Shown here: piece by piece, positions 1-6,669 of the stretch | Numbering within the stretch: position 1 is the stretch's first letter | Layout of the letters: each line of letters starts with the position of its first letter | Assembly (NCBI GenBank): GCA_021813065.1 | Contig: JAKALZ010000105.1 | Location: 1-6,669 of the forward strand | Source of the DNA: a bacterium | GTDB lineage: Bacteria > Spirochaetota > Spirochaetia > Treponematales > Rectinemataceae | Direction of reading: 5' to 3' | DNA: 6,669 nt | The notes under the pieces: model-generated | Seen by the model: only the letters and a program-made list of their open reading frames with translations | Told to the model about the DNA's origin: nothing | The model's database searches: none | Program-made: the position numbers and the translations under genes

Positions 1-126
1 TTAGCGGAGAGTCTCAGCGTTCCCTATATCGTCCTTATCAACTTCCCTGGAAAGGACGGAACGCGCACTATCGAAGATGTATTCCAGTACAATGTGAACG
101 CTATTCTGCGGCAAATCCAGAAATAG
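1..126 (+). CDS. Metal ABC transporter substrate-binding protein, C-terminal 41 residues (partial)
   Basis: This is the tail of a gene that begins before the window. Frame 1 is open from base 1 to the TAG at 124-126. The visible protein ends LAESLSVPYIVLINFPGK, then DGTRTIEDVFQYNVNAILRQ and IQK. This resembles the last beta strand and helix of cluster A-I metal-binding proteins (ZnuA/TroA/MntA family), where a stretch like 'lgvpyvvidp..g....y...m..nl..l' precedes the stop. These proteins capture Zn2+, Mn2+ or Fe2+ outside the inner membrane and deliver it to the permease. The metal-ligand residues lie upstream of the window, so the metal cannot be named. Only 2 bases separate its stop from the ATPase start, so the genes are almost certainly one operon; that context supports the call as much as the short sequence does. 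Confidence 0.65.
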   Translation, partial: LAESLSVPYIVLINFPGKDGTRTIEDVFQYNVNAILRQIQK

Positions 127-128
127 CA

Positions 129-896
129 ATGACTCCATCCAAAACAAAGGGTCCCGCGCAAGATAATCATTCTATCCTGCGCGCCGGAAATCTCGCGATT
201 GGATACCGAAGATCCGAACCGATTGTGCGCGGTATCAATCTCGATTTTTCAACAGAGCTTACGCGCACGAGAGTCCTCGGTTTTGTTGGCCCAAATGGAG
301 CGGGAAAAACGACCCTTCTTAAAACCTGCCTCGGACTTCTTTCTCCTCTCGATGGAGAACTTAGTCTGCTGGGCTCCGACACTCGAAACCACGACTTCGC
401 CGGAGTTCGGAAAAAGCTCGCCTACATCCCTCAGAATCGGCCAGAAGGAAGTGCTGGGCAATTGAGAATCAGTGTATGGGAGGCGGTCTCTTTCGGGCGG
501 CTGGGAAGAAACGGCGTGACTGGCCGATTCCGAGGCGTTGACCGCGACGCTATCGATGCCGCCATCGCCTACTGCGGACTAGAAAAACTCGCGAGCCGCG
601 CTGTCCAGGACCTCTCTGGCGGACAATTCCAGCGAGTGTCGATCGCGCGCGCGATGGCGGCTGAGCCAAGCCTTTACCTTTTAGACGAACCCGGTTCCTT
701 TCTCGATCATGAGGGGCAAGGCGCAATTCGCGAGCTCATCGTTTCCCTCGCGACATCAGGCGTCCCTCTCATCCTTGTCACCCACGATCGCGCACTTATG
801 GAACTCTGCGGCGCGGTCCTCTTTTTTGAGAAAGGAAACGCGAAACTCCTCGATACCAAAGAGTACACAGCGCGAGCTGAAGGACTTGCTACATGA
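129..896 (+). CDS. Metal ABC transporter ATP-binding protein (ZnuC/MntB type)
   Basis: This is the 255-residue ATPase of a metal importer. It sits on the cytoplasmic face and powers uptake by ATP hydrolysis. The nucleotide-binding domain is complete: Walker A GPNGAGKTT (residues 54-62), Q-loop in YIPQ (99-102), ABC signature LSGGQ (162-166) continuing into QRVSIARAMAAEP, Walker B LYLLDEP (182-188), D-loop SFLD (190-193) and switch histidine in VTHD (H219). The length is normal for the ZnuC/MntB/TroB group, with a slightly long N-terminus of about 16 residues before the first core strand. The ATG at 129 is chosen because it lies 2 bases after the preceding stop; the ribosome-binding site is weak, consistent with translational coupling. 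The gene ends at TGA 894-896, overlapping the next start (ATGA). Subfamily and metal rest on the neighbours, since isolated ABC ATPases look alike. Confidence 0.93.
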   Translation: MTPSKTKGPAQDNHSILRAGNLAIGYRRSEPIVRGINLDFSTELTRTRVLGFVGPNGAGKTTLLKTCLGLLSPLDGELSLLGSDTRNHDFAGVRKKLAYIPQNRPEGSAGQLRISVWEAVSFGRLGRNGVTGRFRGVDRDAIDAAIAYCGLEKLASRAVQDLSGGQFQRVSIARAMAAEPSLYLLDEPGSFLDHEGQGAIRELIVSLATSGVPLILVTHDRALMELCGAVLFFEKGNAKLLDTKEYTARAEGLAT

Positions 897-1738
897 AAGA
901 GATCTTCACAATTCCAGCATTTAGCCGCGCGCTACTCGCACTCTTCGCCAGCGGATTGGCATTCCCATTGCTTGGTGTTTACATACTCTCTCTGGAACTC
1001 ATCCCCGTCCGATTTGGAGTGATGCATCTATCGCTGCTCGGCGCTACTGTGGGACTACTGGTCGGAGTCGATCCGATAATTTTCGCGATGCTCTTCGCGG
1101 TGGCCGCCGGTTTTATCGTCTCAGGGCTCAGCACACGCGCGTCGGGAAGCAACTCCGGAGGAGCGATGGCCCTCCTTATGACCGCCAGCCTCGGCGTCGT
1201 ATTCATTCTCTTCTACAAGACCAACATTCAAGCTATCGAAGCGTTCAACCTCTTTTGGGGAAATGTGCTCGCGCTCGAGCGAGGCGAAGTTCTCCTCGTC
1301 GCGATCGTCTCGACCCTGATTTTAATCGCCAGCATCCTTTTTCTCCGCCCTATTTCAGCGGTCCTCTTCGACAGAGAGACCGCGTTCGCATACGGCATCC
1401 CCGCCACCGCGGTGTATACCGGCATTCTGGTGATAGTCTGTGTGGGGATCGGGTTGGGGATACGAATCACAGGCGCGCTCATGGTCGACGCCGTGACGCT
1501 GCTACCCGCCCTCGCCGCACAATCTCTTAAAAAAAATTTTAGAACAACGCTGCTCCTCGCATCATTGTGCGGCGTATTCAACAACCTCATGGGATTCGCG
1601 ATGGCCCTCGTCTTCGATCTGCCGACCAGCCCAGCGATCATCGTGGTGGGAACTCTTGTCGTTCTAAGCTGCAAGCTTATATTCTATCTACAGAAAAAAG
1701 TCGAAAGAGATAGGTTTGCGCAAGCCGAGACCGGTTGA
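893..1738 (+). CDS. Metal ABC transporter permease (ABC-3 family, ZnuB/MntC type)
   Basis: This 281-residue integral membrane protein forms the channel half of the metal importer. It is strongly hydrophobic, with stretches around residues 15-36, 45-76, 90-107, 133-151, 174-206 and 218-260, fitting the seven to nine helices usual for ABC-3 permeases. Family marks include FDRETAFAYGIP (159-170), the conserved GALMVDAVTLLPALAAQ block (194-210) and the late DLPTSPAIIVVG segment (242-253). These correspond to the 'FD...A...G', 'G.LLV.ALL.LPAA.A' and 'D.P.G..IV' patterns of ZnuB/TroC/MntC proteins. The tail QKKVERDR is basic and probably cytoplasmic. The start ATG overlaps the ATPase stop by 4 bases, a typical coupled arrangement in which both subunits are made together. 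An eight-A run lies inside the gene at 1529-1536. No second permease gene follows, so the transporter probably uses a homodimer. Confidence 0.9.
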   Translation: MKEIFTIPAFSRALLALFASGLAFPLLGVYILSLELIPVRFGVMHLSLLGATVGLLVGVDPIIFAMLFAVAAGFIVSGLSTRASGSNSGGAMALLMTASLGVVFILFYKTNIQAIEAFNLFWGNVLALERGEVLLVAIVSTLILIASILFLRPISAVLFDRETAFAYGIPATAVYTGILVIVCVGIGLGIRITGALMVDAVTLLPALAAQSLKKNFRTTLLLASLCGVFNNLMGFAMALVFDLPTSPAIIVVGTLVVLSCKLIFYLQKKVERDRFAQAETG

Positions 1739-1744
1739 AATCGT

Positions 1745-2106
1745 CATAGAGAGCATTCCAATAGTTGGCGGAGCGGGAACTAGACTCCACCGGGTATTCG
1801 GCTTCAGCGAGCGGCACGTTTACAACCCTTTTCGACTTCTCGATCACTTCGTTGGGAGCATACAATGTCCCAAATCATAAAATTGTTGTTTTCGCGAGTC
1901 TTCTTTCCACTTTGAACATGGATGACAGAAATACACCTTCATTCCGATCTTCTTCGCCGGGATTCCATGCTTAGCCATTTCTTTCTCTTGGTCAAAGCTG
2001 ATGCTCTTTACTATGCCTGGCTTCAGCGTCTTCTGGTTGGCCGCGAGGAAGTTGGCGGTGTCATCGTCTTCATCGGTGGCATATCAAGAAATACTGTCCC
2101 ATTGTA
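1745..2106 (-). pseudogene. Decayed C-terminal part of an IS30-family transposase
   Basis: No intact gene lies here, but the minus strand reads as the second half of an IS30-type DDE transposase split over three frames. Around 2075-2096 one frame gives QYFLICH (compare 'sRyfLi' of the integrase core). A second frame, with a stop at 2084-2086, then gives TANFLAANQKTLKPGIVKSI, then SFDQEKEMAKH and KVYFCHPCSKW. These match IS30 'k.iTfDnGkEfa.H' and 'vYFchPysPWqRG'; the catalytic Asp is in SFD, at 1991-1993. A third frame from about 1896 gives RENNNFMI, matching 'nENtNgliR', with the catalytic Glu at 1891-1893. Further down, RIPGGV and FRSANYW resemble 'RPRk.Lgf.tPaevf'. The spacing between W and EN is two bases short of consensus, so a 2-base deletion explains that frame change. 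The N-terminal half, including the first catalytic Asp, is missing. No terminal inverted repeats were found. The element cannot be active. The family call is a by-eye motif match. Confidence 0.72.
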
Positions 2107-2148
2107 GAGAAATTATACATAAAATTTTTTGTGAATCGCAATTCTTTA

Positions 2149-2222
2149 TGGCCCAGGCCCGATTCGAACGGGCGACCTGCTGCTTAGGAGGCAGCCGCTC
2201 TATCCATCTGAGCTACTGGGTC
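2149..2222 (-). tRNA. tRNA-Arg (anticodon CCU)
   Basis: The complement folds into a full cloverleaf of 74 bases. It has acceptor GACCCAG/CTGGGCC, D stem GCTC/GAGC with a 9-base loop, anticodon stem GCTGC/GCAGC with loop CTCCTAA, a 5-base variable region AGGTC, and T stem GCCCG/CGGGC with loop TTCGAAT. Positions 3-5 of the anticodon loop are CCT, reading the AGG arginine codon. The discriminator base is A. No 3' CCA is encoded (TAAA follows), so a CCA-adding enzyme must finish it. The acceptor stem has an A-C mismatch at pair 2-71. Downstream (below 2149) lie a weak GAAT/ATTC hairpin and an A/T-rich stretch, but no convincing terminator. Confidence 0.95.
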
Positions 2223-2245
2223 GAAAATTCAAGAGATCGAGACGA

Positions 2246-2275
2246 ACATTAGCTGATAAACCGAGGTTCTGTCAA
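2246..2275 (-). promoter_or_regulatory. Probable promoter of tRNA-Arg
   Basis: On the minus strand a perfect -35 box TTGACA (2270-2275) is followed after 18 bases by TAATGT (2246-2251), a weak -10 box. Transcription would start near 2239, about 17 bases before the mature tRNA 5' end, a normal leader removed by RNase P. The position and the consensus -35 support the call; the -10 is the weak point. Confidence 0.5.
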
Positions 2276-2348
2276 TGTGAGGTTCGTGCCCTATGCGCCC
2301 TCGCGGCGTGGAAGGCAGAAGCGCGTTTTAGAGAGAAGCCCCTCGATA

Positions 2349-2377
2349 TTGACCCAGTGGTACGCTCGCGCTATGCT
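2349..2377 (+). promoter_or_regulatory. Probable promoter of the symporter gene, giving a very short leader
   Basis: TTGACC (2349-2354), a 17-base spacer and TATGCT (2372-2377) form a sigma70-type promoter. Transcription would begin about 7 bases after the -10 box, near 2384, leaving only about 5 bases before the ATG at 2389. No Shine-Dalgarno-like sequence precedes that ATG, so the mRNA would be essentially leaderless. The rest of 2223-2388 contains only this promoter and the divergent tRNA promoter. Confidence 0.55.
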
Positions 2378-2388
2378 TTTTCGCACCT

Positions 2389-3618
2389 ATGAAATTGTGG
2401 CTGAAATACGCGTTCGGGATCATCATGGGAGCGATTCTGTATATCGCCCTTCCCCCCAGCATGCTCCATGGGACGCCGTTCATATCTTTTCTCGCGGAAA
2501 TCGCTCAGAAAATTGGCGCATACGCGCTGATTTTCACTCTTGTCGCTGGCATTCCCATTTCCACGTTCAGATTGTCCGAGCGAGGTCAATTTTTAAAACC
2601 TCTTCTCCGCACTCTGTTATTTTTCTTGGTGAGTCTCCTCGTCGCGAGTCTCCTTGGTGTCGCGATCGCGTTGATTTTCAAACCGGCACCGCTTCCCCTC
2701 ATCTCGGAGAGCGGAACGATTCAATCGCTTGATCCGCTCGATCTCATTCGCTCGACCTTCCCTACCAACATTTTCGCGACATTTTCAGGCGCATCGCTGT
2801 GGTTCTTGCCGCTTGCGGTGTTCGCACTCGCATTTGGCCTTGCGCTCGCCCACGACCCAGTCATGTCGCGTCCTATTCTGCCGGTGCTCGATGTCATCTC
2901 GCGCGCCGCGTACCTTATTAATACGTTTATTACTGAAATTCTGGGCATACTGCTCATTCCAGTTTCGCTCTATCTGTTCTTGAATCTGAGAAGCGAGGGA
3001 CTTCCAGCTGAATTCCGCGGTATCATAGTCGTATCCTTCGCGGCGACATTCATTTTCATCTTCGGTATTTTTCCACTCATGTATCGCCTTTTAGGAGGGC
3101 GGAGAAACCCTTACGGAATTCTTTATGGCATGCTTGGGCCTCTCCTGGCCTCGGGCGCGTCTTCAAGCCTTCTCTTCTCCTCCGGTACCGCGCTGCGGCA
3201 CCTCTCTGAGAATCTTGGCGTCAAGCGCGACAGCAATGCGCTCATGTTCCCGGCAGTGCTCATTGTGGGCAGGATCGGGAGCGCGTTCATTGTCGCGGCT
3301 TCATTCATCGCTATTTTTCTATCTTACTCGAGAAATAGTCCAAGCCTTGGTCAATTTTCAGCTATAGTGCTGCTCGTTCCGGTGGCGGTAATGGTAGGTT
3401 CCGCGGGGCTTAAGAGCAATGTCATTCTCATGGTCGCCCTTACCGCGACATTCTTCGGTCAAGGGTTTCAAAATGGCGCATCCCTGCTTATTCCTGTGGC
3501 ATTGCCACTCTCTGTGTGCGCTGCCTTGATCGATACCGCCTGGATAATGTTCTCTATTTCTCTTCTCGGCGAGCTCCGGGGTGAACGCAGTAGCAAGAAA
3601 GCGCGAAATTTTATATAA
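2389..3618 (+). CDS. Divergent dicarboxylate/amino acid:cation symporter (SDF/DAACS family)
   Basis: This 409-residue polytopic membrane protein is hydrophobic throughout and has the length of the glutamate/aspartate/dicarboxylate:cation symporter family. The diagnostic hairpin-1 serine motif is present: SGASSS at 255-260, continuing LLFSSGTALRHLSENLG, comparable to 'tSSsaTLP.....e.lG'. The block after it, ALMFPAVLIVGRIGSAF (284-300), sits where well-studied members have 'lPlG.tiNmDGta', so the sodium-binding NMDGT signature is replaced by VGRIGS. In the last helix, LIDTAWIMFSISLLGE (380-395) matches the region of 'iD..RT..Nv.gD', but the substrate-carboxylate Arg appears to be Trp385. The fold is therefore assigned with fair confidence, whereas substrate and coupling ion are unknown. 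The ATG at 2389 is chosen because hydrophobic helix 1 starts at once and a promoter ends 12 bases upstream. The stop is 63 bases before an EIIA gene on the same strand, suggesting a functional link. Confidence 0.8.
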   Translation: MKLWLKYAFGIIMGAILYIALPPSMLHGTPFISFLAEIAQKIGAYALIFTLVAGIPISTFRLSERGQFLKPLLRTLLFFLVSLLVASLLGVAIALIFKPAPLPLISESGTIQSLDPLDLIRSTFPTNIFATFSGASLWFLPLAVFALAFGLALAHDPVMSRPILPVLDVISRAAYLINTFITEILGILLIPVSLYLFLNLRSEGLPAEFRGIIVVSFAATFIFIFGIFPLMYRLLGGRRNPYGILYGMLGPLLASGASSSLLFSSGTALRHLSENLGVKRDSNALMFPAVLIVGRIGSAFIVAASFIAIFLSYSRNSPSLGQFSAIVLLVPVAVMVGSAGLKSNVILMVALTATFFGQGFQNGASLLIPVALPLSVCAALIDTAWIMFSISLLGELRGERSSKKARNFI

Positions 3619-3619
3619 T
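3591..3619 (+). promoter_or_regulatory. Alternative promoter for the EIIA gene, overlapping the symporter stop
   Basis: A perfect -10 hexamer TATAAT (3614-3619) overlaps the symporter stop codon TAA (3616-3618). The matching -35 position at 17-base spacing is TAGCAA (3591-3596), only three of six to consensus. If used, transcription would start near 3626, giving a leader of about 56 bases that contains AGGA at 3671-3674 as a ribosome-binding site. It competes with the candidate at 3647-3675. Confidence 0.35.
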
Positions 3620-3646
3620 TTGCACAAATCTGCAATCATTGCGCAC

Positions 3647-3675
3647 TTGACGGCACACATCGCGCAAATTAGGAT
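3647..3675 (+). promoter_or_regulatory. Candidate promoter of the EIIA gene, predicting a leaderless mRNA
   Basis: TTGACG (3647-3652), a 17-base spacer and TAGGAT (3670-3675) place the expected start site at or next to the A of the ATG at 3682. The same bases AGGA (3671-3674) could instead be a Shine-Dalgarno sequence 7 bases before that ATG, for a transcript starting further upstream. Sequence alone does not decide between the two readings. Confidence 0.42.
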
Positions 3676-3681
3676 AAGGAT

Positions 3682-4134
3682 ATGGATCTGAAGAATTTAT
3701 TGAAACCGGAACTCGTGACGATCGATCTCCAGGGCAACAATAAAGAAGAAATCATCAAGGAACTTGTGGATATCGCCGCGAAAAGCGGAAAGGTGCTCGA
3801 TAAAGAAGAAGCCGCCTCTAGCGTGTTTGAGCGCGAAAATCGCATGAGCACGGGCATGAAGCATGGAATCGCGATTCCCCACGGCAAGACAACCGCGGTA
3901 AAAGAACTCGTGGCGTGCGTCGGAATCTCCAAGAAGGACATCGATTTCGATGCGCTCGACAGAAAAGGTTGCCGCATCTTCATTATGACACTCTCGCCGA
4001 TCGATAAAACTGGTCCGCACCTGCAGTTTCTCGCGGAAGTGGGCATGCTGTTCCGCAGCGAAGAGAAGCGCCAGGCGCTCTTGTCCGCGCTATCTCCAGA
4101 AGAGATCGTTTCCATTCTCGTTGGAGATGCATAA
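3682..4134 (+). CDS. Stand-alone PTS EIIA protein (PtsN / fructose-mannitol type)
   Basis: This 150-residue protein is a complete single EIIA domain of phosphotransferase type 2 (PF00359-like). The phosphorylated histidine is H67 in the motif GMKHGIAIPHGK (58-69), and the supporting histidine is H113 in GPHLQFLAEV. The N-terminal LLKPELVTIDLQGNNKEEII and the closing SPEEIVSIL helix are typical of PtsN. In the family the domain takes phosphate from HPr. PtsN-type proteins that stand apart from EIIB and EIIC usually regulate transport or transcription by their phosphorylation state rather than moving sugar. No EI, HPr, EIIB or EIIC gene is in the window. Its only same-strand partner is the SDF symporter 63 bases upstream. 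The ATG at 3682 gives a domain-length protein; AGGA lies 7 bases upstream. A strong terminator follows at once. The fold and active site are clear; the regulatory role is inferred. Confidence 0.92.
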   Translation: MDLKNLLKPELVTIDLQGNNKEEIIKELVDIAAKSGKVLDKEEAASSVFERENRMSTGMKHGIAIPHGKTTAVKELVACVGISKKDIDFDALDRKGCRIFIMTLSPIDKTGPHLQFLAEVGMLFRSEEKRQALLSALSPEEIVSILVGDA

Positions 4135-4139
4135 AAAAT

Positions 4140-4171
4140 AAAAAGGCTGCGCATCGCGCGCAGCCTTTTTT
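4140..4171. terminator. Bidirectional rho-independent terminator between EIIA and groES
   Basis: GGCTGCGC (4145-4152), loop ATCGC and GCGCAGCC (4158-4165) form a perfect 8-base-pair GC-rich stem. A run of A lies on its left (4140-4144, and more A before it) and six T on its right (4166-4171). The A-T flanks extend the pairing and provide a U tract in both directions. It lies 5 bases after the EIIA stop and 17 bases beyond the groES stop, so it can end both convergent transcripts. Confidence 0.93.
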
Positions 4172-4188
4172 CATACCAGCCTTTTAGC

Positions 4189-4455
4189 TCACGCAAGAAT
4201 CGCGAGAATATCGGGCATTTTCACGATAAGATGCTCGGCTCCATCGATCTTAATCTGGGTTCCGGCATATTTATCGTACATTACCTCATCGCCAGCCTTC
4301 ACTTTGATCACATCGGTATCGGTGCCTACAGCGACGACAATACCTGTCTGGGTCTTTTCCTGAGCGGTTTGCGGGATGATGATACCGCCCGCGGTCTTCG
4401 TCTCGCTCTCTTTGATTTTGATGAGAACTCTGTCCCCTAAGGGCTTTACATTCAT
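4189..4455 (-). CDS. groES: Co-chaperonin GroES (Hsp10)
   Basis: This 88-residue cytoplasmic protein would form the seven-subunit lid that caps GroEL during ATP-driven protein folding. It opens MNVKPLGDRVLIKIKE, the classic '(I/V)(R/K)PL.DRV' start. The mobile loop with the GroEL-contact tripeptide follows (SETKTAGGIIIP, residues 17-28), then TGIVVAVG, KVKAGDEVMYDKYAGT and the closing PDILAIL. It is shorter than the usual 94-97 residues because the segment between VVAVG and VKAGD is only about 8 residues long. This compact form and the TAQEKTQTG stretch recall spirochaete GroES. The ATG at 4455 is preceded by a full AGGAGG 8 bases upstream. groEL does not follow: the gene ends at a terminator facing EIIA, so groES is a single-gene unit here. 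Confidence 0.96.
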   Translation of the reverse strand: MNVKPLGDRVLIKIKESETKTAGGIIIPQTAQEKTQTGIVVAVGTDTDVIKVKAGDEVMYDKYAGTQIKIDGAEHLIVKMPDILAILA

Positions 4456-4463
4456 AGCTATGT

Positions 4464-4469
4464 CCTCCT
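4464..4469 (-). promoter_or_regulatory. Strong ribosome-binding site of groES
   Basis: The minus strand reads AGGAGG 8 bases before the groES ATG. It is the strongest Shine-Dalgarno sequence in the window and contrasts with the weak or absent sites of the transport genes. It suggests high translation of the chaperone. Confidence 0.85.
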
Positions 4470-4511
4470 GAAAAATGCGTGTGATTGATTTGTGGTAAAG
4501 AACCGTTTTGA

Positions 4512-4540
4512 AATATAAAAAATCCGCGTTGGATGGTCAA
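4512..4540 (-). promoter_or_regulatory. Promoter of groES
   Basis: On the minus strand TTGACC (4535-4540), a 17-base spacer and TATATT (4512-4517) form a good sigma70-type promoter. Transcription would start near 4505, giving a leader of about 50 bases. The 8-base palindrome GCGTACGC (4541-4548) abuts the -35 box and could be a regulator contact or chance. No CIRCE repeat (TTAGCACTC-N9-GAGTGCTAA) is seen. Confidence 0.7.
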
Positions 4541-4602
4541 GCGTACGCCCTCTCACTCGCGATGTTAGTTCTCTATCATGGGGTCGCCTCCTTGTGGTAA
4601 AA

Positions 4603-4631
4603 TTGGTATATTGAGAAGGGACTGGTATATA
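4603..4631 (+). promoter_or_regulatory. Candidate promoter of ftsH
   Basis: TTGGTA (4603-4608), a 17-base spacer and TATATA (4626-4631) give the best plus-strand match between groES and ftsH. The start would be near 4638, about 55 bases before the ftsH ATG. An overlapping TATATT at 4607-4612 lacks a good -35 box. This is a moderate match in an A/T-rich stretch. Confidence 0.4.
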
Positions 4632-4682
4632 TGCGCAATTGTGGAGGTGAGCGTTTGTCTCATTGAGCGCACTCAGTTCTTC

Positions 4683-4687
4683 AGGAG
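4683..4687 (+). promoter_or_regulatory. Ribosome-binding site that fixes the ftsH start
   Basis: AGGAG lies 6 bases before the ATG at 4694. This decides in favour of that ATG over the in-frame ATG at residue 30 (4781), which would remove the Gln/Asn-rich cytoplasmic leader but keep both membrane helices. Confidence 0.8.
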
Positions 4688-4693
4688 TAAGAG

Positions 4694-6669
<1,976 letters not shown>

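Noticed and set aside
1677..1865. 62-codon minus-strand open frame after the permease
   Set aside because: Its 3' half runs into the permease gene, and its 5' half is one frame of the decayed IS30 transposase; it is not an independent gene.
2107..2148. Possible terminator after the tRNA on the minus strand
   Set aside because: The only hairpin is 4 base pairs (GAAT/ATTC) and is not directly followed by a T run.
2277..2732. 151-codon plus-strand open frame across the symporter start
   Set aside because: It overlaps the symporter in another frame, has no ribosome-binding site, and its Arg/His/Ser-rich product resembles no family I know.
4541..4600. Possible CIRCE or other heat-shock operator near groES
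   Set aside because: Short pieces such as CACTC occur, but the paired TTAGCACTC-N9-GAGTGCTAA structure is absent.
4631..4666. 11-codon reading frame (MRNCGGERLSH) upstream of ftsH
   Set aside because: Its ATG lies within the candidate -10 box and before the predicted transcription start, and it has no ribosome-binding site, so it is unlikely to be a leader peptide.

Overview
The window carries bacterial housekeeping and transport genes with short intergenic spaces and sigma70-type promoters. The best taxonomic clue is the GroES protein. Its segment IIIPQTAQEKTQTG, the DKYAGTQIKIDG block and its short length recall co-chaperonins of spirochaetes of the Treponema/Spirochaeta kind. A divergent SDF-family symporter next to a stand-alone PTS EIIA protein would fit the same group. 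This assignment is an inference from memory of protein families, not a search result.

Positions 1-1738 hold the end of a metal-uptake ABC operon on the plus strand: the last 41 codons of the substrate-binding protein, then the ATPase, then the membrane permease, which overlaps the ATPase stop by 4 bases. Together they would bind a divalent metal (Zn, Mn or Fe; not resolvable here) outside the inner membrane and import it with ATP.

Positions about 1745-2106 have no intact gene. On the minus strand they contain the decayed C-terminal half of an IS30-family transposase, broken across all three frames. It is followed by an intact tRNA-Arg(CCU) gene on the minus strand (2149-2222), which has its own promoter.

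Positions 2223-4171 hold a divergent dicarboxylate/amino-acid:cation symporter (SDF family) and a stand-alone PTS EIIA (PtsN/fructose type) protein. Promoter-like elements lie so close to both start codons that the mRNAs may be leaderless or nearly so. A strong two-way hairpin terminator (4140-4171) separates EIIA from the convergent groES gene.

Positions 4189-6669 hold groES (minus) and ftsH (plus), transcribed divergently from a 238-base control region. FtsH, the membrane AAA+ zinc protease, runs off the right edge after 658 codons, probably close to its natural end. groES is alone: no groEL is visible. The pair forms a protein quality-control block, but no CIRCE operator was seen between them.
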